Shown here: positions 25,866 to 35,154 of the stretch, in pieces | Numbering within the stretch: position 1 is the stretch's first letter | Layout of the letters: each line of letters opens with the position of its first letter | Origin: Bacteroidota bacterium | GTDB taxonomy: Bacteria > Bacteroidota > Bacteroidia > Bacteroidales > JAAUTT01 | Length of the DNA stretch: 48,272 bases | NCBI GenBank assembly: GCA_020048915.1 | Contig: JAIFLU010000066.1 | Coordinates: 1-48,272 of the forward strand | Direction: 5' to 3' | Position numbers and translations under genes: made by a program | The notes under the pieces: generated by a model | What the model was told of the DNA's origin: nothing | Databases searched by the model: none | The model's input: only the letters and a program-made list of their open reading frames with translations

Positions 25866-26900
25866 TTAACAAGTCCACATACCATCCAGATAATCATTCT
25901 GCATCCAGGGTAAATTTCCATGTCGGTAAAAGGGTTCAAGTTGATTGGCAAGTTCGTGCATTCGCTCTGGGCTTAATTTTTTGAAGGTTTTCAGAATTTC
26001 CAGGTTAGCATTAAGCACCGCAATGCTATCCATTCCGATGACCAGTGCATCGGGGCCATCGAGCGATAATGCATACCTTACTAAATCAGAAGCATTTATA
26101 TTTGGTATTGTTTCTTTTGGACGAATAACTTTCATGAGCAGTACCCCCATTTTTTTCTCTTTGCCTGCCGGAACGGCAATTTCCTCTCGCAATCCATTTG
26201 TCGCCGGGCGCCAATGGTTCATAGCAACAAGCATGTTATCAAAATTTGCACGGGTAGTCATTTCTTTCAGGGCTGTAGCATCGCTGTGACCGGTAAAACC
26301 AATAAACTTGGTTATACCCTGTTCTTTATAGCGTTGAAGTATTTCAATCAATTGGCCTTTCTGGCTCATCTGGTTAACATCGTCCATCGACTGAACATCG
26401 TGAATATTGAGCATTTCCACTTTATCCGTCTGAAGACGTTTCAGGCTAATTTCAATTTGTTTTTGTGCTTCATCCGGATTACGAGCCATTACCTTTGTGG
26501 AAAGGAAAACCTCTTTTCGGCGGTATTTAAGTACTTCGCCAACACGAACCTCACTATAAACACGTTCTGCACCAACTTTTTTACCTGGAGGCGGAGCGAT
26601 GGAATTGTCATAAATATGGGCAGTTTCCCAATAATATAATCCTTTATCTAATGCATAATTTAAGAGGGCATAGGCATCTTCGGCCTTGTCCATATGACAA
26701 AAACGACTTCCCAGCCCCATTACAATTCTTGGGATGGAAACTCCTGTGCTTCCCAGGAGGGTAGTTGGTAATCCTTTGGAGTCGTAAACCATTTTAGTAA
26801 GGTTGCCGGTAACAATTTCGGCAAAGCTATCAGCAGCAATAAGCGATGCACCAGCGCCCACCATCCCTTTTATAAAACCTCTGCGGTTAAATCCTTCCAT
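25866..26900 (-). CDS. Tat-exported aldo/keto reductase with an altered catalytic tetrad
   Basis: The signal is twin-arginine (FNRRGFIKGMVGAGASL). The AKR barrel begins TTLLGSTGVSIPRIVMGLG. In the usual Asp-Tyr-Lys-His tetrad, Asp is replaced by Glu (YYWETAHIYD), while Tyr, Lys (LSTKV) and His (NIHDV) are kept. GITKFIGFTGH and MNHWRP follow as in other members. AKRs reduce aldehydes or ketones with NAD(P)H; an exported enzyme must carry its cofactor along or use another donor. It lies between the VOC gene (20 bp upstream) and the CBM6 gene. With the exported Gfo/Idh/MocA protein it gives this PUL two periplasmic redox enzymes. Confidence 0.85.
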   Translation of the reverse strand: MEGFNRRGFIKGMVGAGASLIAADSFAEIVTGNLTKMVYDSKGLPTTLLGSTGVSIPRIVMGLGSRFCHMDKAEDAYALLNYALDKGLYYWETAHIYDNSIAPPPGKKVGAERVYSEVRVGEVLKYRRKEVFLSTKVMARNPDEAQKQIEISLKRLQTDKVEMLNIHDVQSMDDVNQMSQKGQLIEILQRYKEQGITKFIGFTGHSDATALKEMTTRANFDNMLVAMNHWRPATNGLREEIAVPAGKEKKMGVLLMKVIRPKETIPNINASDLVRYALSLDGPDALVIGMDSIAVLNANLEILKTFKKLSPERMHELANQLEPFYRHGNLPWMQNDYLDGMWTC

Positions 26901-26920
26901 ATGTTTAAATTATTTAGTCC

Positions 26921-27796
26921 TTATTTTGCAAGAAACATTTCGGTAAACTCTACCCGTGTACCATCCGAATTATAAATATTTAACAACCAACGGCGACCTT
27001 TTCCTACCATTGGATTAGCTAATTTTTCGTCTTTCCGGCGCTCTTTAAGGGTATAAATCACTTCCTGCATGTCTTTGGCAACAAAACAGGGATGCGAAAA
27101 AGCCCGAGTATCGGTGGGATAATGTTCAATAAACTCAGCGGTGCCCGGAATCTGAAAATAAAGAATTTGTGGAGCGAGTGATATATCCTCCGGTATTCGA
27201 AGAATTGTTTTAAAACCTAAAATTTCAGTGTAAAATGAAGGATTATCATCCAGTTTTAATGAGTAAAGACCTGCATGATGAATTCGCTCTGAGATTCTAT
27301 TGGGTGATAGAAATTTCCCTTTCGATCCACGATGAAGCGACTTTGGTCCCCACTCCAAGAATTCAACGGGCACACCTGCAGGATCGTGTACCAGGAATAC
27401 TTTATTCCCGGCTCCATCTACCGTTATTTTCTCCGGAACTTTTACCCCTTTTGATGCCAGGTATAGTCGCATCTGTTCGACGTTTTCGGTTTCGAAAGTT
27501 ACCGAAACCAGCCTGTCTTTTTCTTTTGCCTGCGTATCTTTTATAAATTCAAGAAACTGTCGGTCGTTTACTTTGTAAGAAACCACGTCTCCGAGCGGAG
27601 AGGAATAGGTGAAAGCTTTGTCAAATCCCAAAAAATCGCCGTAGTATCGCTGAGCTAAAGTATAATCGCTCACAAGATACGTCATTTTGGGTATGCCCCA
27701 CATGGCAGGACGTTGAATGTCCTGGGCTGGGGTTATGGAATTAGAAATAAAGAAGTAAAAAAATAAAACCAACCAATTTTGCCTGAACGTTTTCAT
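26921..27796 (-). CDS. Exported two-domain VOC (glyoxalase/dioxygenase fold) protein
   Basis: The 291-residue product has a Sec-type signal (LVLFFYFFISNSITPAQ). Two VOC modules follow, the first opening with MTYLVSDYTLAQRYYGDFLGFD and ending in VPVEFLEWGP, the second with IHHAGLYSLKLDDNPSFYTEILGF and ending in TRVEFTEMF. Paired His and Glu residues at the usual module positions suggest a metal site in at least the second module. VOC enzymes isomerise, cleave or epimerise small oxygenated molecules. The gene lies directly after susD and 20 bp before the exported AKR, so it may act on keto-sugars formed there. No specific reaction is recognised. Confidence 0.8.
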   Translation of the reverse strand: MKTFRQNWLVLFFYFFISNSITPAQDIQRPAMWGIPKMTYLVSDYTLAQRYYGDFLGFDKAFTYSSPLGDVVSYKVNDRQFLEFIKDTQAKEKDRLVSVTFETENVEQMRLYLASKGVKVPEKITVDGAGNKVFLVHDPAGVPVEFLEWGPKSLHRGSKGKFLSPNRISERIHHAGLYSLKLDDNPSFYTEILGFKTILRIPEDISLAPQILYFQIPGTAEFIEHYPTDTRAFSHPCFVAKDMQEVIYTLKERRKDEKLANPMVGKGRRWLLNIYNSDGTRVEFTEMFLAK

Positions 27797-27832
27797 GATC
27801 CATTGTTATCAAGAGGTACAAAAACAAATAAG

Positions 27833-27887
27833 GTGGCAGGGCAACCAAACAAACCTTTATAGGAATTTTTGCCGGTCGACCTGCCAC
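27833..27887 (-). terminator. Possible weak hairpin after susD of PUL 1
   Basis: GTGGCAGG (27833-27840) pairs with CCTGCCAC (27880-27887) over a 39-base loop. On the minus strand a T-rich stretch (CTTATTTGTTTTTG) follows. It may attenuate transcription between susD and the downstream enzyme genes; the long loop makes it uncertain. Confidence 0.35.
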
Positions 27888-27899
27888 AAAATTACAATT

Positions 27900-29408
27900 T
27901 TACTTCCATAACGAATGCTGCTCCAATTTTGGGTTACGGCTTATTTCGTTCACCGGAATCGGAAAAACATAAAATTTCTTATCGGTTCCGATGTTGATTC
28001 CTTTGCGGGCAACACGTTCTTCCATGCAATTCATGCGCTTGTAGTCGAACCACAAGTGACCTTCGTAGCAAAGTTCGCACACACGCTCCCATATTAAGCT
28101 CTTATTAAAATCATCCTTGGCCAGGGCACTCAAAGCAGCAAGTCCGGCACGATTTCTTACAAGATTAATCCCGTAATATTTATCGAAACTACCGCTAAAA
28201 GAGGAGGCATTGTTAACAGCTTCGGAATGCATCAGCAATACATCGGCGTAGCGGGTGAAGTGATAATTGATGTTCGACTGCTGGTCACCCGATCCGGTTT
28301 CACTAGGATCAATATACTTCCAGGTATGAACTAATCCCTTGTTAACGTCCCAATCAACGCCCCAAACTTTCTTTACACCGCTTTTTACATCGGTAAAATC
28401 GAGAATAATGTTTGTTGCCAATCGCTTATCACCAGGATTCAGCGTTAGCATATCGTTATAGAAACTTTTGGTACCGCCAAACGAAGACCAACCGGAGAAT
28501 TGGCGGCATACATTCTGGTCGCGGATACTCGACATGTTTACCCAGTTGGATCCATTGATGTTCGAATAAAATTCTGCATCAAATATATATTCCTTGTTAT
28601 GTTCCCCAACTTCTTTAAAATTGTTTGCATAGTCCGTTACCAGGTTGTATACCCCTGAATTTATGATCTCTTCGCACTTTGCAGCAGCTAATGCATAATT
28701 TTCGGTTTGGTTCCAGGGATAACCCGCCATGGTTAAATAGGTTTTTGCGAGAATAGCTTGGGCTGCTCCTTTGGTTGCACGGCCAATATCCTTCGAAGAA
28801 TAGGAGGCAGGCAAATTCGTTTCTCCAAACGATAAATCTTCAATTATCTGAGCAAAAACTTTTTCGCTGTTACCCATATTTGGAATTTTAAAATCGCTTT
28901 GTTCCGAAACAGTGGTAAACGGAATATTGTCAAATAAGCGTATCAGATAGAGGTATGCCAATCCGCGGCAGAAACGTGCCTCAGCTTCATATCGTTTTAA
29001 CTTTGTCGCATCCCCTTTTATTTGAGGAATCTTCTCAATTGCCAGGTTGGCGCGGAAAATCACTTCGTAGTAAAACTTCCAAACTAACTCTACACCGTCT
29101 GTAGAAGGTGTCCATGTGTAGGTTTCGAATTGTAAACGATATGGAACAGTTGAAGTTTGAGCAGAAGAACTCTCGGCAGGATATTCTCCAATCATTAAAG
29201 CAGCACGGTGAAACGAATTGTCGCCGCCTTCGGAAGATACAAACCTGCTATAAATGGCGCTTACAGCGGCATCAGCATCGGCTTCGGTAGTATAGAAGTT
29301 ATTAGGAGATAAAAAATCTGAGACATCTTCTTCCAGAAAGCTATCGAAGCAGGAGGTTAAGCTTATGCAAATAGTCATTATGACAAAAAACTTATATATA
29401 ATTTTCAT
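27900..29408 (-). CDS. susD: SusD/RagB outer-membrane glycan-binding lipoprotein (PUL 1)
   Basis: The 502-residue product has a lipoprotein signal ending in SLTSC, followed by FLEEDVSDFLSPNNFYTTEADADAAVSAIYSRF, the standard SusD opening. TPR-like helices (ARFCRGLAYLYLIRLF, ATKGAAQAILAKTYLTMAG) and the C-terminal RNRAGLAALSA and ELCYEGHLWFDYKRMN motifs complete the family pattern. SusD is the lid on its SusC channel and captures oligosaccharides at the surface. It follows susC after 30 bp. Its partner is interrupted by a stop codon, so uptake through this pair may be lost unless that stop is an error. Confidence 0.95.
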   Translation of the reverse strand: MKIIYKFFVIMTICISLTSCFDSFLEEDVSDFLSPNNFYTTEADADAAVSAIYSRFVSSEGGDNSFHRAALMIGEYPAESSSAQTSTVPYRLQFETYTWTPSTDGVELVWKFYYEVIFRANLAIEKIPQIKGDATKLKRYEAEARFCRGLAYLYLIRLFDNIPFTTVSEQSDFKIPNMGNSEKVFAQIIEDLSFGETNLPASYSSKDIGRATKGAAQAILAKTYLTMAGYPWNQTENYALAAAKCEEIINSGVYNLVTDYANNFKEVGEHNKEYIFDAEFYSNINGSNWVNMSSIRDQNVCRQFSGWSSFGGTKSFYNDMLTLNPGDKRLATNIILDFTDVKSGVKKVWGVDWDVNKGLVHTWKYIDPSETGSGDQQSNINYHFTRYADVLLMHSEAVNNASSFSGSFDKYYGINLVRNRAGLAALSALAKDDFNKSLIWERVCELCYEGHLWFDYKRMNCMEERVARKGINIGTDKKFYVFPIPVNEISRNPKLEQHSLWK

Positions 29409-29438
29409 GGTTTGTAATGTTTATAATGAACATAAATA

Positions 29439-32400
29439 TTAGAATGCAATGTTAACTCCCATCATAAAGACACGGCTGGTTGGGTAAGCGTTCCAGTCGA
29501 CTCCCAATTGTAAGTTATTTTGACCACGGCTATTTACTTCCGGGTCAAATCCTGAGTAGTTAGTGAGTGTAATAAGATTCTGAGCGCTTACATAAACCCG
29601 CAACGATTCGATTGTCTTTTTGAAAGGGAAACGATAGCCCAATACCATGTTCTTCAACCGAACATACGAACCGTCTTCGATCATCCACGAAGAAAGTACG
29701 AGATTTGCATGAGGGGCAGTGCGGGGAGCAGGAATGTCAGTATTTGTATTGGTTGGAGTCCAATAATTCAGCATCGATTTACGTTGCGAAGCAAATGGCT
29801 ATACCTGGGCATTTTCTCCGCGACCCATATTTAGAATATCGTTACCATAACTGCCATTGACAAATATATTTAAGTCGAAATTTTTATAGGTAAAGTTATT
29901 CGACCAGCTAAAGATAAAGTCAGGGTTTGGATCACCAATTATTGTCCAGTCGTTACGGTCGATTTTACCATCCTGATTGATATCCTTGAATTTAGGAGAA
30001 CCTAGTCCATCGGTGGTTAACGATTTTGGGTGTTGATTTACAGTTACCCCTTGGTCATTAACAATGGTTGCATCAAGCATTTCCTGGTTTTGGAAAACAC
30101 CATCATATTGATAATAGTTCCATACACCTACAGGGTAGCCTTCTTCCATCCAGCTTCCGTCGAGTTTTAAGTGGCCCGACAAATTCGCGGTTCTGCCTGG
30201 GGTGATTCCGGGTAAGCTCACAATCTTATTTCTGTTCATCGAGTACATAAGATTGGTATTCCATGTAAAACCTCCCTTTTCGCCTACAATCAGGTCATAG
30301 CTAACTCCGGCTTCAACACCCCAGTTTTGTAGCGATCCATGGTTTTTGAAAATTGAGCCAAACCCAGATGAAAGAGGAATAGTAACATTCCAGAGCAAGT
30401 TCTCAGTTTCCTTCATGTAATAGTCGAATGTAAAGTTGAGCCGGTTTGCCAGTAAACCAATATCAGCCCCAATATCTAACGTAGAAGTAGTCTCCCATTT
30501 TAGGTCTGAGTTGGGAATTTTATTCGGAGCAAACCCTACAGATTTTGCACCATTAAAATTATACGAAAATTGCCCTAAACTGGCTAGCGAAGCGTAATTT
30601 GCAAACCCCTGGTTACCGGTAATTCCATAGCTGGCGCGAACTTTCATGTTATCGAGCCAGTTTACATCGCTCATAAAGGCTTCTTCGGTTACCCGCCATG
30701 CTGCAGCAACCGATGGGAAAAATCCCCATTTATTGTTCACCCCAAATTTTGATGAGCCGTCAGCTCGTCCGGTAAAGGTTAATAAATACCTGTTTCCAAA
30801 ATTATAGTTTACCCGGCCCAGCCAGGATACTTGCGTGGAGGAGCTTGATCCTGACGAAGGAATACCAACTACTACTGTAGCAGCTCCCATACTGTTGTCT
30901 TCGAGTACATCGTTAACGAAACCTGAAACAATGGTTTGGCCGTTTGAATAGTCAAATGACTGAAGCGTCAAACCTCCAACAGCATTAATTGAATGTTGCC
31001 CAAATTTGGTCTGGTAGGTTAACAGGTTTTCGTTCAGATAAGAAGCTTGACGATTCCAGCTCTTGGCAGCAATACCTTTTTGACTTTGAGCAAATTGAAC
31101 AGTCGAAGGATAATATGTATCGCGAAAAGCAGAGGAATAGTCGGTACCACCCCTGATTTCAGCAGCAAGTCCCTTGACGACCTTCCCTAAATCGAATGAT
31201 ATGTTTGCATTGGCCAAAACACGGTCAATGGTAGAATTATCTTTGGCTAATAGTGCGAGTGCATAGGGATTACCGGTAGTAACGCCAAAAGGGGTTTGGT
31301 TTAATGTGGTAAAAGATCCGTCGTCGTTATAAACTGGCATGGTTGGAGGTACAGCCAGGGCTCCGTTAATTACACCCCCTCCGTTAGCTCCATCACTTTC
31401 GGATGTTGTCAGGTTCGAAAAAGTACGGGAAGCAGTTACCGAGGCCCCCGCCTTAACCCAACTGGATATTTTGGTATCGATATTGGCACGTAAGGAAGCC
31501 CGGTTAAAATCTGAATTCAGAATTACGCCATCCTGGCTGAAATAATTTCCTGTAATCACATACTGAGTTGCCTCTGAACCACCGCTCAAACCTAATTGAT
31601 GACTTTGCATTGTTGCCTGCCGAAAGATAAGCTTTTGCCAATCGGTTGAGTTCGTTTGATAATACGAAGGTTCTTTCCATTTTACGTTGGCACCTCCATA
31701 TATAGGGGCCAGATTTGCATTAGCTGCTGCCACATTCGACATAACAGCAAACTCTTCCCCATTCATCATATCCAAAGTTTTAGATACATTTTGAATGCCG
31801 GTATATCCTTCGTAGGTAACTTTGGTTTTTCCAGCTTTTCCGCGTTTGGTAGTAATCAGCACTACACCATTTGCTCCACGGGATCCGTAGATTGCAGCTG
31901 CAGAAGCATCCTTCAGAATCTCGATCGACTCAATATCGTTTGGATTTATGGTTGCCATTGGGTTACTGGCCAAAGAACTATTTTGATAACCACCTGCCAT
32001 TCCACCGGCAGCGATAGGGAAACCATCAATTACATACAATGGCTCATTGCTACTCGACAAAGAGTTGCCACCACGAACACGGATGGAAACCTGACCTCCG
32101 GGAGCACCTGAGGTATTGGTAACCTGTACACCGGCAGCTCGCCCCTGAATACCTTGATCTAAAGAAGTCATGGGTAATTTTTTAAATTCTTCCGACTTTA
32201 TCGCCGAAACAGCCCCTGTTAAGTCACTTTTCTTTACAGATCCATAGCCTATTACCACAATTTCGTCGAGACTTTTAATGTCAGGCGAAAGTTTTACATC
32301 GATAATATTTTGTGTACCAACAGTTACTTTCTCCGAAAGATAGCCGATGTACGAAAACACAATAACACTCGAACCGGAAGGAACGTCGATACTAAACTTT

Positions 32401-32906
32401 CCGAGGACATCTGAAACAACTCCTATTGTTGTACCTTCTATTATTACATTTACTCCGGTTAAAGGCTCTCCTGTGGTAGCATCGGAAACGGTACCGGTTA
32501 GTTTTTGTTGTTGCAGATTAAGCAAAGGATTGGTATTCGATTTTGGGGTAAGTATAATTTGGTGATCCAAAACATAATACTCAACATCTTCGCCAGTAAA
32601 TAGCGTAGCAAGTACATCTTTAATAACCGTATTTTCTGCCGAAACCGATACTTTGCGGCTTACATCTACCATGTTATAATTCAACAGGAAAAAGTATTCG
32701 CTTTTCTTTTCTATTTCGTTTAGCACTTCTTCTACCTTAACATTATTCATATGCAAGGTAATTCGGGCAGATTGAGAATAAGTTGTGCCGGATAACTGGA
32801 GCATTCCGACGAAGAGTAGTAGTAGTGAGATTTTCATTGTCAGAAGTAATTGGTGAAAGTTCACATTTGGCTTCAATAACCAAAAGTAATTACATAATTT
32901 TTCCAT
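29439..32906 (-). pseudogene. susC: SusC/RagA TonB-dependent receptor (PUL 1), interrupted by an in-frame TAG
   Basis: One frame covers 1155 codons, broken only by TAG at 29799-29801. The N-terminal part has a signal peptide, an STN domain (residues about 50-100; KVEEVLNEIEKKSEYFFLLNYN), a carboxypeptidase-like beta-domain (GTVSDATTGEPLTGVNVIIEGT), the TonB box region DEIVVIGYG, the plug and most of the barrel. The last 110 codons continue in the same frame (LNYWTPTNTNTDIPAP to the C-terminal FMMGVNIAF). A one-base change from CAG or TGG would explain the stop. The truncated 1035-residue form lacks the final strands and terminal Phe needed for outer-membrane assembly. The STN domain fits signalling to the FecR and sigma factor encoded upstream. 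Confidence 0.85.
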
Positions 32907-32986
32907 ACTTTTGCATAGTTAGCTTGTTAATAAATTTAAGTTCTGATTGCTTTTGAATGTAAAATTTTAGTTAACTGCTAATTCTG

Positions 32987-33018
32987 GGGAAAGTGCGAGC
33001 ACACTTTCCCTTTTTTTT
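32987..33018 (+). terminator. Hairpin plus T8 in the fecR-susC gap of PUL 1, antisense to the genes
   Basis: GGGAAAGTG (32987-32995) pairs with CACTTTCCC (33002-33010), a 9-bp stem with a 6-base loop, and TTTTTTTT follows on the plus strand. It is a canonical intrinsic terminator, but for transcription running opposite to the PUL. In the PUL direction the same hairpin is preceded by A8, with no U-run after it. An equivalent structure lies in the fecR-susC gap of PUL 2. Confidence 0.6.
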
Positions 33019-33096
33019 AGAAGTCAACAGGTAAGGTGATTGTCTATCCTGTATCCATAGTTGTTGAGGTTTTAAGTTAGTATAGTTAGTTGTTAA

Positions 33097-34167
33097 TCAT
33101 TTTCTTTTTGATGATGTCGGAAAGATGATAATCTTTCGGCTGGGAAAGGATCCATCGGACAGCGGATTGCGCTTTATTTCGCGGTAATCTACCGGCGACG
33201 AAAGTTTAAGAAGCTTTAATATTTCGGTCAGCGATTCCTCCTGAAAGGTTGCCCGGTAGCGATATTGTTTTAATTCTTCCCCATTAATTTCTATTTCAAC
33301 ATTATACAGGTTACTGATTTTTTTCACCACCTTAAAAAGCGGTTCGTTGCGGAAAATGAGTTTGCCATCTTTCCAGGCAATATACCGTTCTACATTATCG
33401 TCGTTTACCACTTCAGCTTTTTGCAATAAAGTATCGTAAGTAAGGTGCTGATTTGGCCGAAGGTTCGATATGAGTTCTTTTTTCGCATTTCTTTTTTGAA
33501 CTGCCACTTTCCCCGAAACCAGCGTAACTTCTGATGTTTCATCTGACAGGTATGCCATAACATTAAAACTGGTTCCGGTTGCAACCACTTCTATGGATGC
33601 AGTGTTTACCTTAAATGGGTGCTTCGTGTCCGATTGTACTTCGAAATAAGCTTCTCCTTTAAGATACACCATGCGATTTTCTCCATCAAACCGATCCGGG
33701 TACCGCAAACTACTGCCCGAATTGAGCCAAACCCGGGTGCCATCGGCCAATTTCAATGCCGACCGGGTGCCATAGGCTGCAAATACTTCGTTGTATGTAA
33801 CGTCAGGCAACGAAGCCGTTTCTTTAAATTGCCTTCCCCACCAATAACCTCCAGCTAAAAGCGGTATTAGCAGAATGGCGGCAACCTGTTGCCAATATTG
33901 CCATAAGGTAAGGCGTGATTTTGTCGAAATACGCTTTAAGACTTTGGGAAGCGCGGCATCAGCAGATATTGCAGAAGGATCGAATGATTGCTGCGATGCC
34001 TCCCATATATTTTTTAGCTGGGTAAAATAAGTTCTATTAACAGGACTGGCTTGAATCCAGGTTTCCAACATTGCTCGTTCTTCGGAGGTAGATTCTCCTT
34101 CCAGGTAATGAGCAATGCTTCTATCGATATCTTCGTATTCGGGAAAGTTCATAGTATCAGTTTTCAA
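33097..34167 (-). CDS. FecR-type anti-sigma factor (PUL 1)
   Basis: The 356-residue product has an N-terminal cytoplasmic helical part (DIDRSIAHYLEGESTSEERAMLETWI), one membrane span (about 90-112; QQVAAILLIPLLAGGYWWG), and a periplasmic FecR domain (GTRSALKLADGTRVWLNSGSSLRYP). The C-terminal DUF4974 domain has LFKVVKKISNLYNVEIEIN. It holds the ECF sigma factor (34290-34877) inactive until the STN domain of the cognate SusC signals substrate. It lies 122 bp after the sigma gene and 190 bp before susC. Gene order sigma, FecR, SusC, SusD is the standard one for Bacteroidota transenvelope signalling. Confidence 0.93.
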   Translation of the reverse strand: MKTDTMNFPEYEDIDRSIAHYLEGESTSEERAMLETWIQASPVNRTYFTQLKNIWEASQQSFDPSAISADAALPKVLKRISTKSRLTLWQYWQQVAAILLIPLLAGGYWWGRQFKETASLPDVTYNEVFAAYGTRSALKLADGTRVWLNSGSSLRYPDRFDGENRMVYLKGEAYFEVQSDTKHPFKVNTASIEVVATGTSFNVMAYLSDETSEVTLVSGKVAVQKRNAKKELISNLRPNQHLTYDTLLQKAEVVNDDNVERYIAWKDGKLIFRNEPLFKVVKKISNLYNVEIEINGEELKQYRYRATFQEESLTEILKLLKLSSPVDYREIKRNPLSDGSFPSRKIIIFPTSSKRK

Positions 34168-34289
34168 TATAACGACGTTTTAAAAAATTAAAACCACATC
34201 AAAAAAATGATTTTTATTTACAATAATTATAAAACTCAGGATATGTGAACTTTATAAGCTGTAGCTATTATTCGCTAAACTACGGTTTC

Positions 34290-34877
34290 TTATTGGCAGA
34301 AAAACCATAAAACCAATAATGTAAGAAGGTAGTCTTTTAGCTGATCGCGTAGAAAATGTAATGCTTTCCCAATGCGCACTTCAACGGTACGGACTGAAAT
34401 GTTTAGTTTTGTGGAAATTTCGGAGTATGTGAGTCCTTTGAAACGGCTCATTTGAAACGTTTCGGCAAGTTCAACAGGCATTTTTTTCAATGCTACATCA
34501 ATATTTAACTCTAATTCGGAGCGGAGTACATAGTGTTCCGTATCATTTTCGCATAAAACTGCATTATGGAGTATGCTATCGGCATACTTATCGCGGATTT
34601 TAAGGTGCCGGATCCAATCAATACTTCTGTTCTGAACTGCTTTTAAAAAATAGGATTTCAGGGAAGAAGAAATAACCAAGGAATGACGGTCTTCCCAGAA
34701 TTTTACAAAAGTATCCTGAACTATTTCCTCGGAGACTTCAATTGTTTTGGTAAAGGTTAAGGAAAACATTACCAGGTCGCGATAGTAGGTAGTAAATACT
34801 ATAGAAAACGACGATTGATCGTCATTTTTGATTTTTTCTAATAGAATTTTTTCGTAAAAACCTGCAGTTATGGCCAC
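34290..34877 (-). CDS. ECF RNA polymerase sigma factor (PUL 1)
   Basis: The 195-residue product has sigma region 2 (YYRDLVMFSLTFTKTIEVSEEIVQDTFVKFWE) and region 4 (ETFQMSRFKGLTYSEISTKLNISVRTVEVRIGKAL). A hydrophobic C-terminal tail (DYLLTLLVLWFF), common in Bacteroidota PUL sigma factors, may touch the anti-sigma factor or the membrane. It should direct transcription of the susC operon when released from FecR. A TATTTTTG sequence on the minus strand at 35102-35109 matches the -7 consensus but has no good -33 partner. The gene starts 277 bp after the end of the GH97 gene of PUL 2, so it probably has its own promoter. Confidence 0.93.
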   Translation of the reverse strand: MAITAGFYEKILLEKIKNDDQSSFSIVFTTYYRDLVMFSLTFTKTIEVSEEIVQDTFVKFWEDRHSLVISSSLKSYFLKAVQNRSIDWIRHLKIRDKYADSILHNAVLCENDTEHYVLRSELELNIDVALKKMPVELAETFQMSRFKGLTYSEISTKLNISVRTVEVRIGKALHFLRDQLKDYLLTLLVLWFFCQ

Positions 34878-35154
34878 TATCTGTTTTCTAGTATATTGCG
34901 AATATTATAGTTTTTCGAATGTTACACTATGACGAATGTAATGTTTAAGAATAACTCAAAGGCCTTTTAATTTGTCTGTAATTATAGTAGTAGAGAAATA
35001 GATATTATTTTTTGCCTATTCCCAATTTTAGTTCGGCGAAAATAACTAAAAAAACAGAATTAAAGCAATTTTTAAAAATGATCAATTAACTATTTGTGAA
35101 TCAAAAATAAGATATAACTAATTCGTTCGGATGAAAACTGCCGCTATATTTGCA

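Noticed and set aside
29799-29801. Recoding of TAG (and of TGA at 47580-47582) as sense codons
   Set aside because: TAG ends the DeoR and hexokinase genes normally, and TGA ends fecR of PUL 1, so the standard code is in use. No selenocysteine- or pyrrolysine-type structure is visible next to either stop.
35145-35152. TATATTTG on the plus strand as a promoter
   Set aside because: It matches the -7 box but has no TTTG at the right distance and would point into GH97 antisense.
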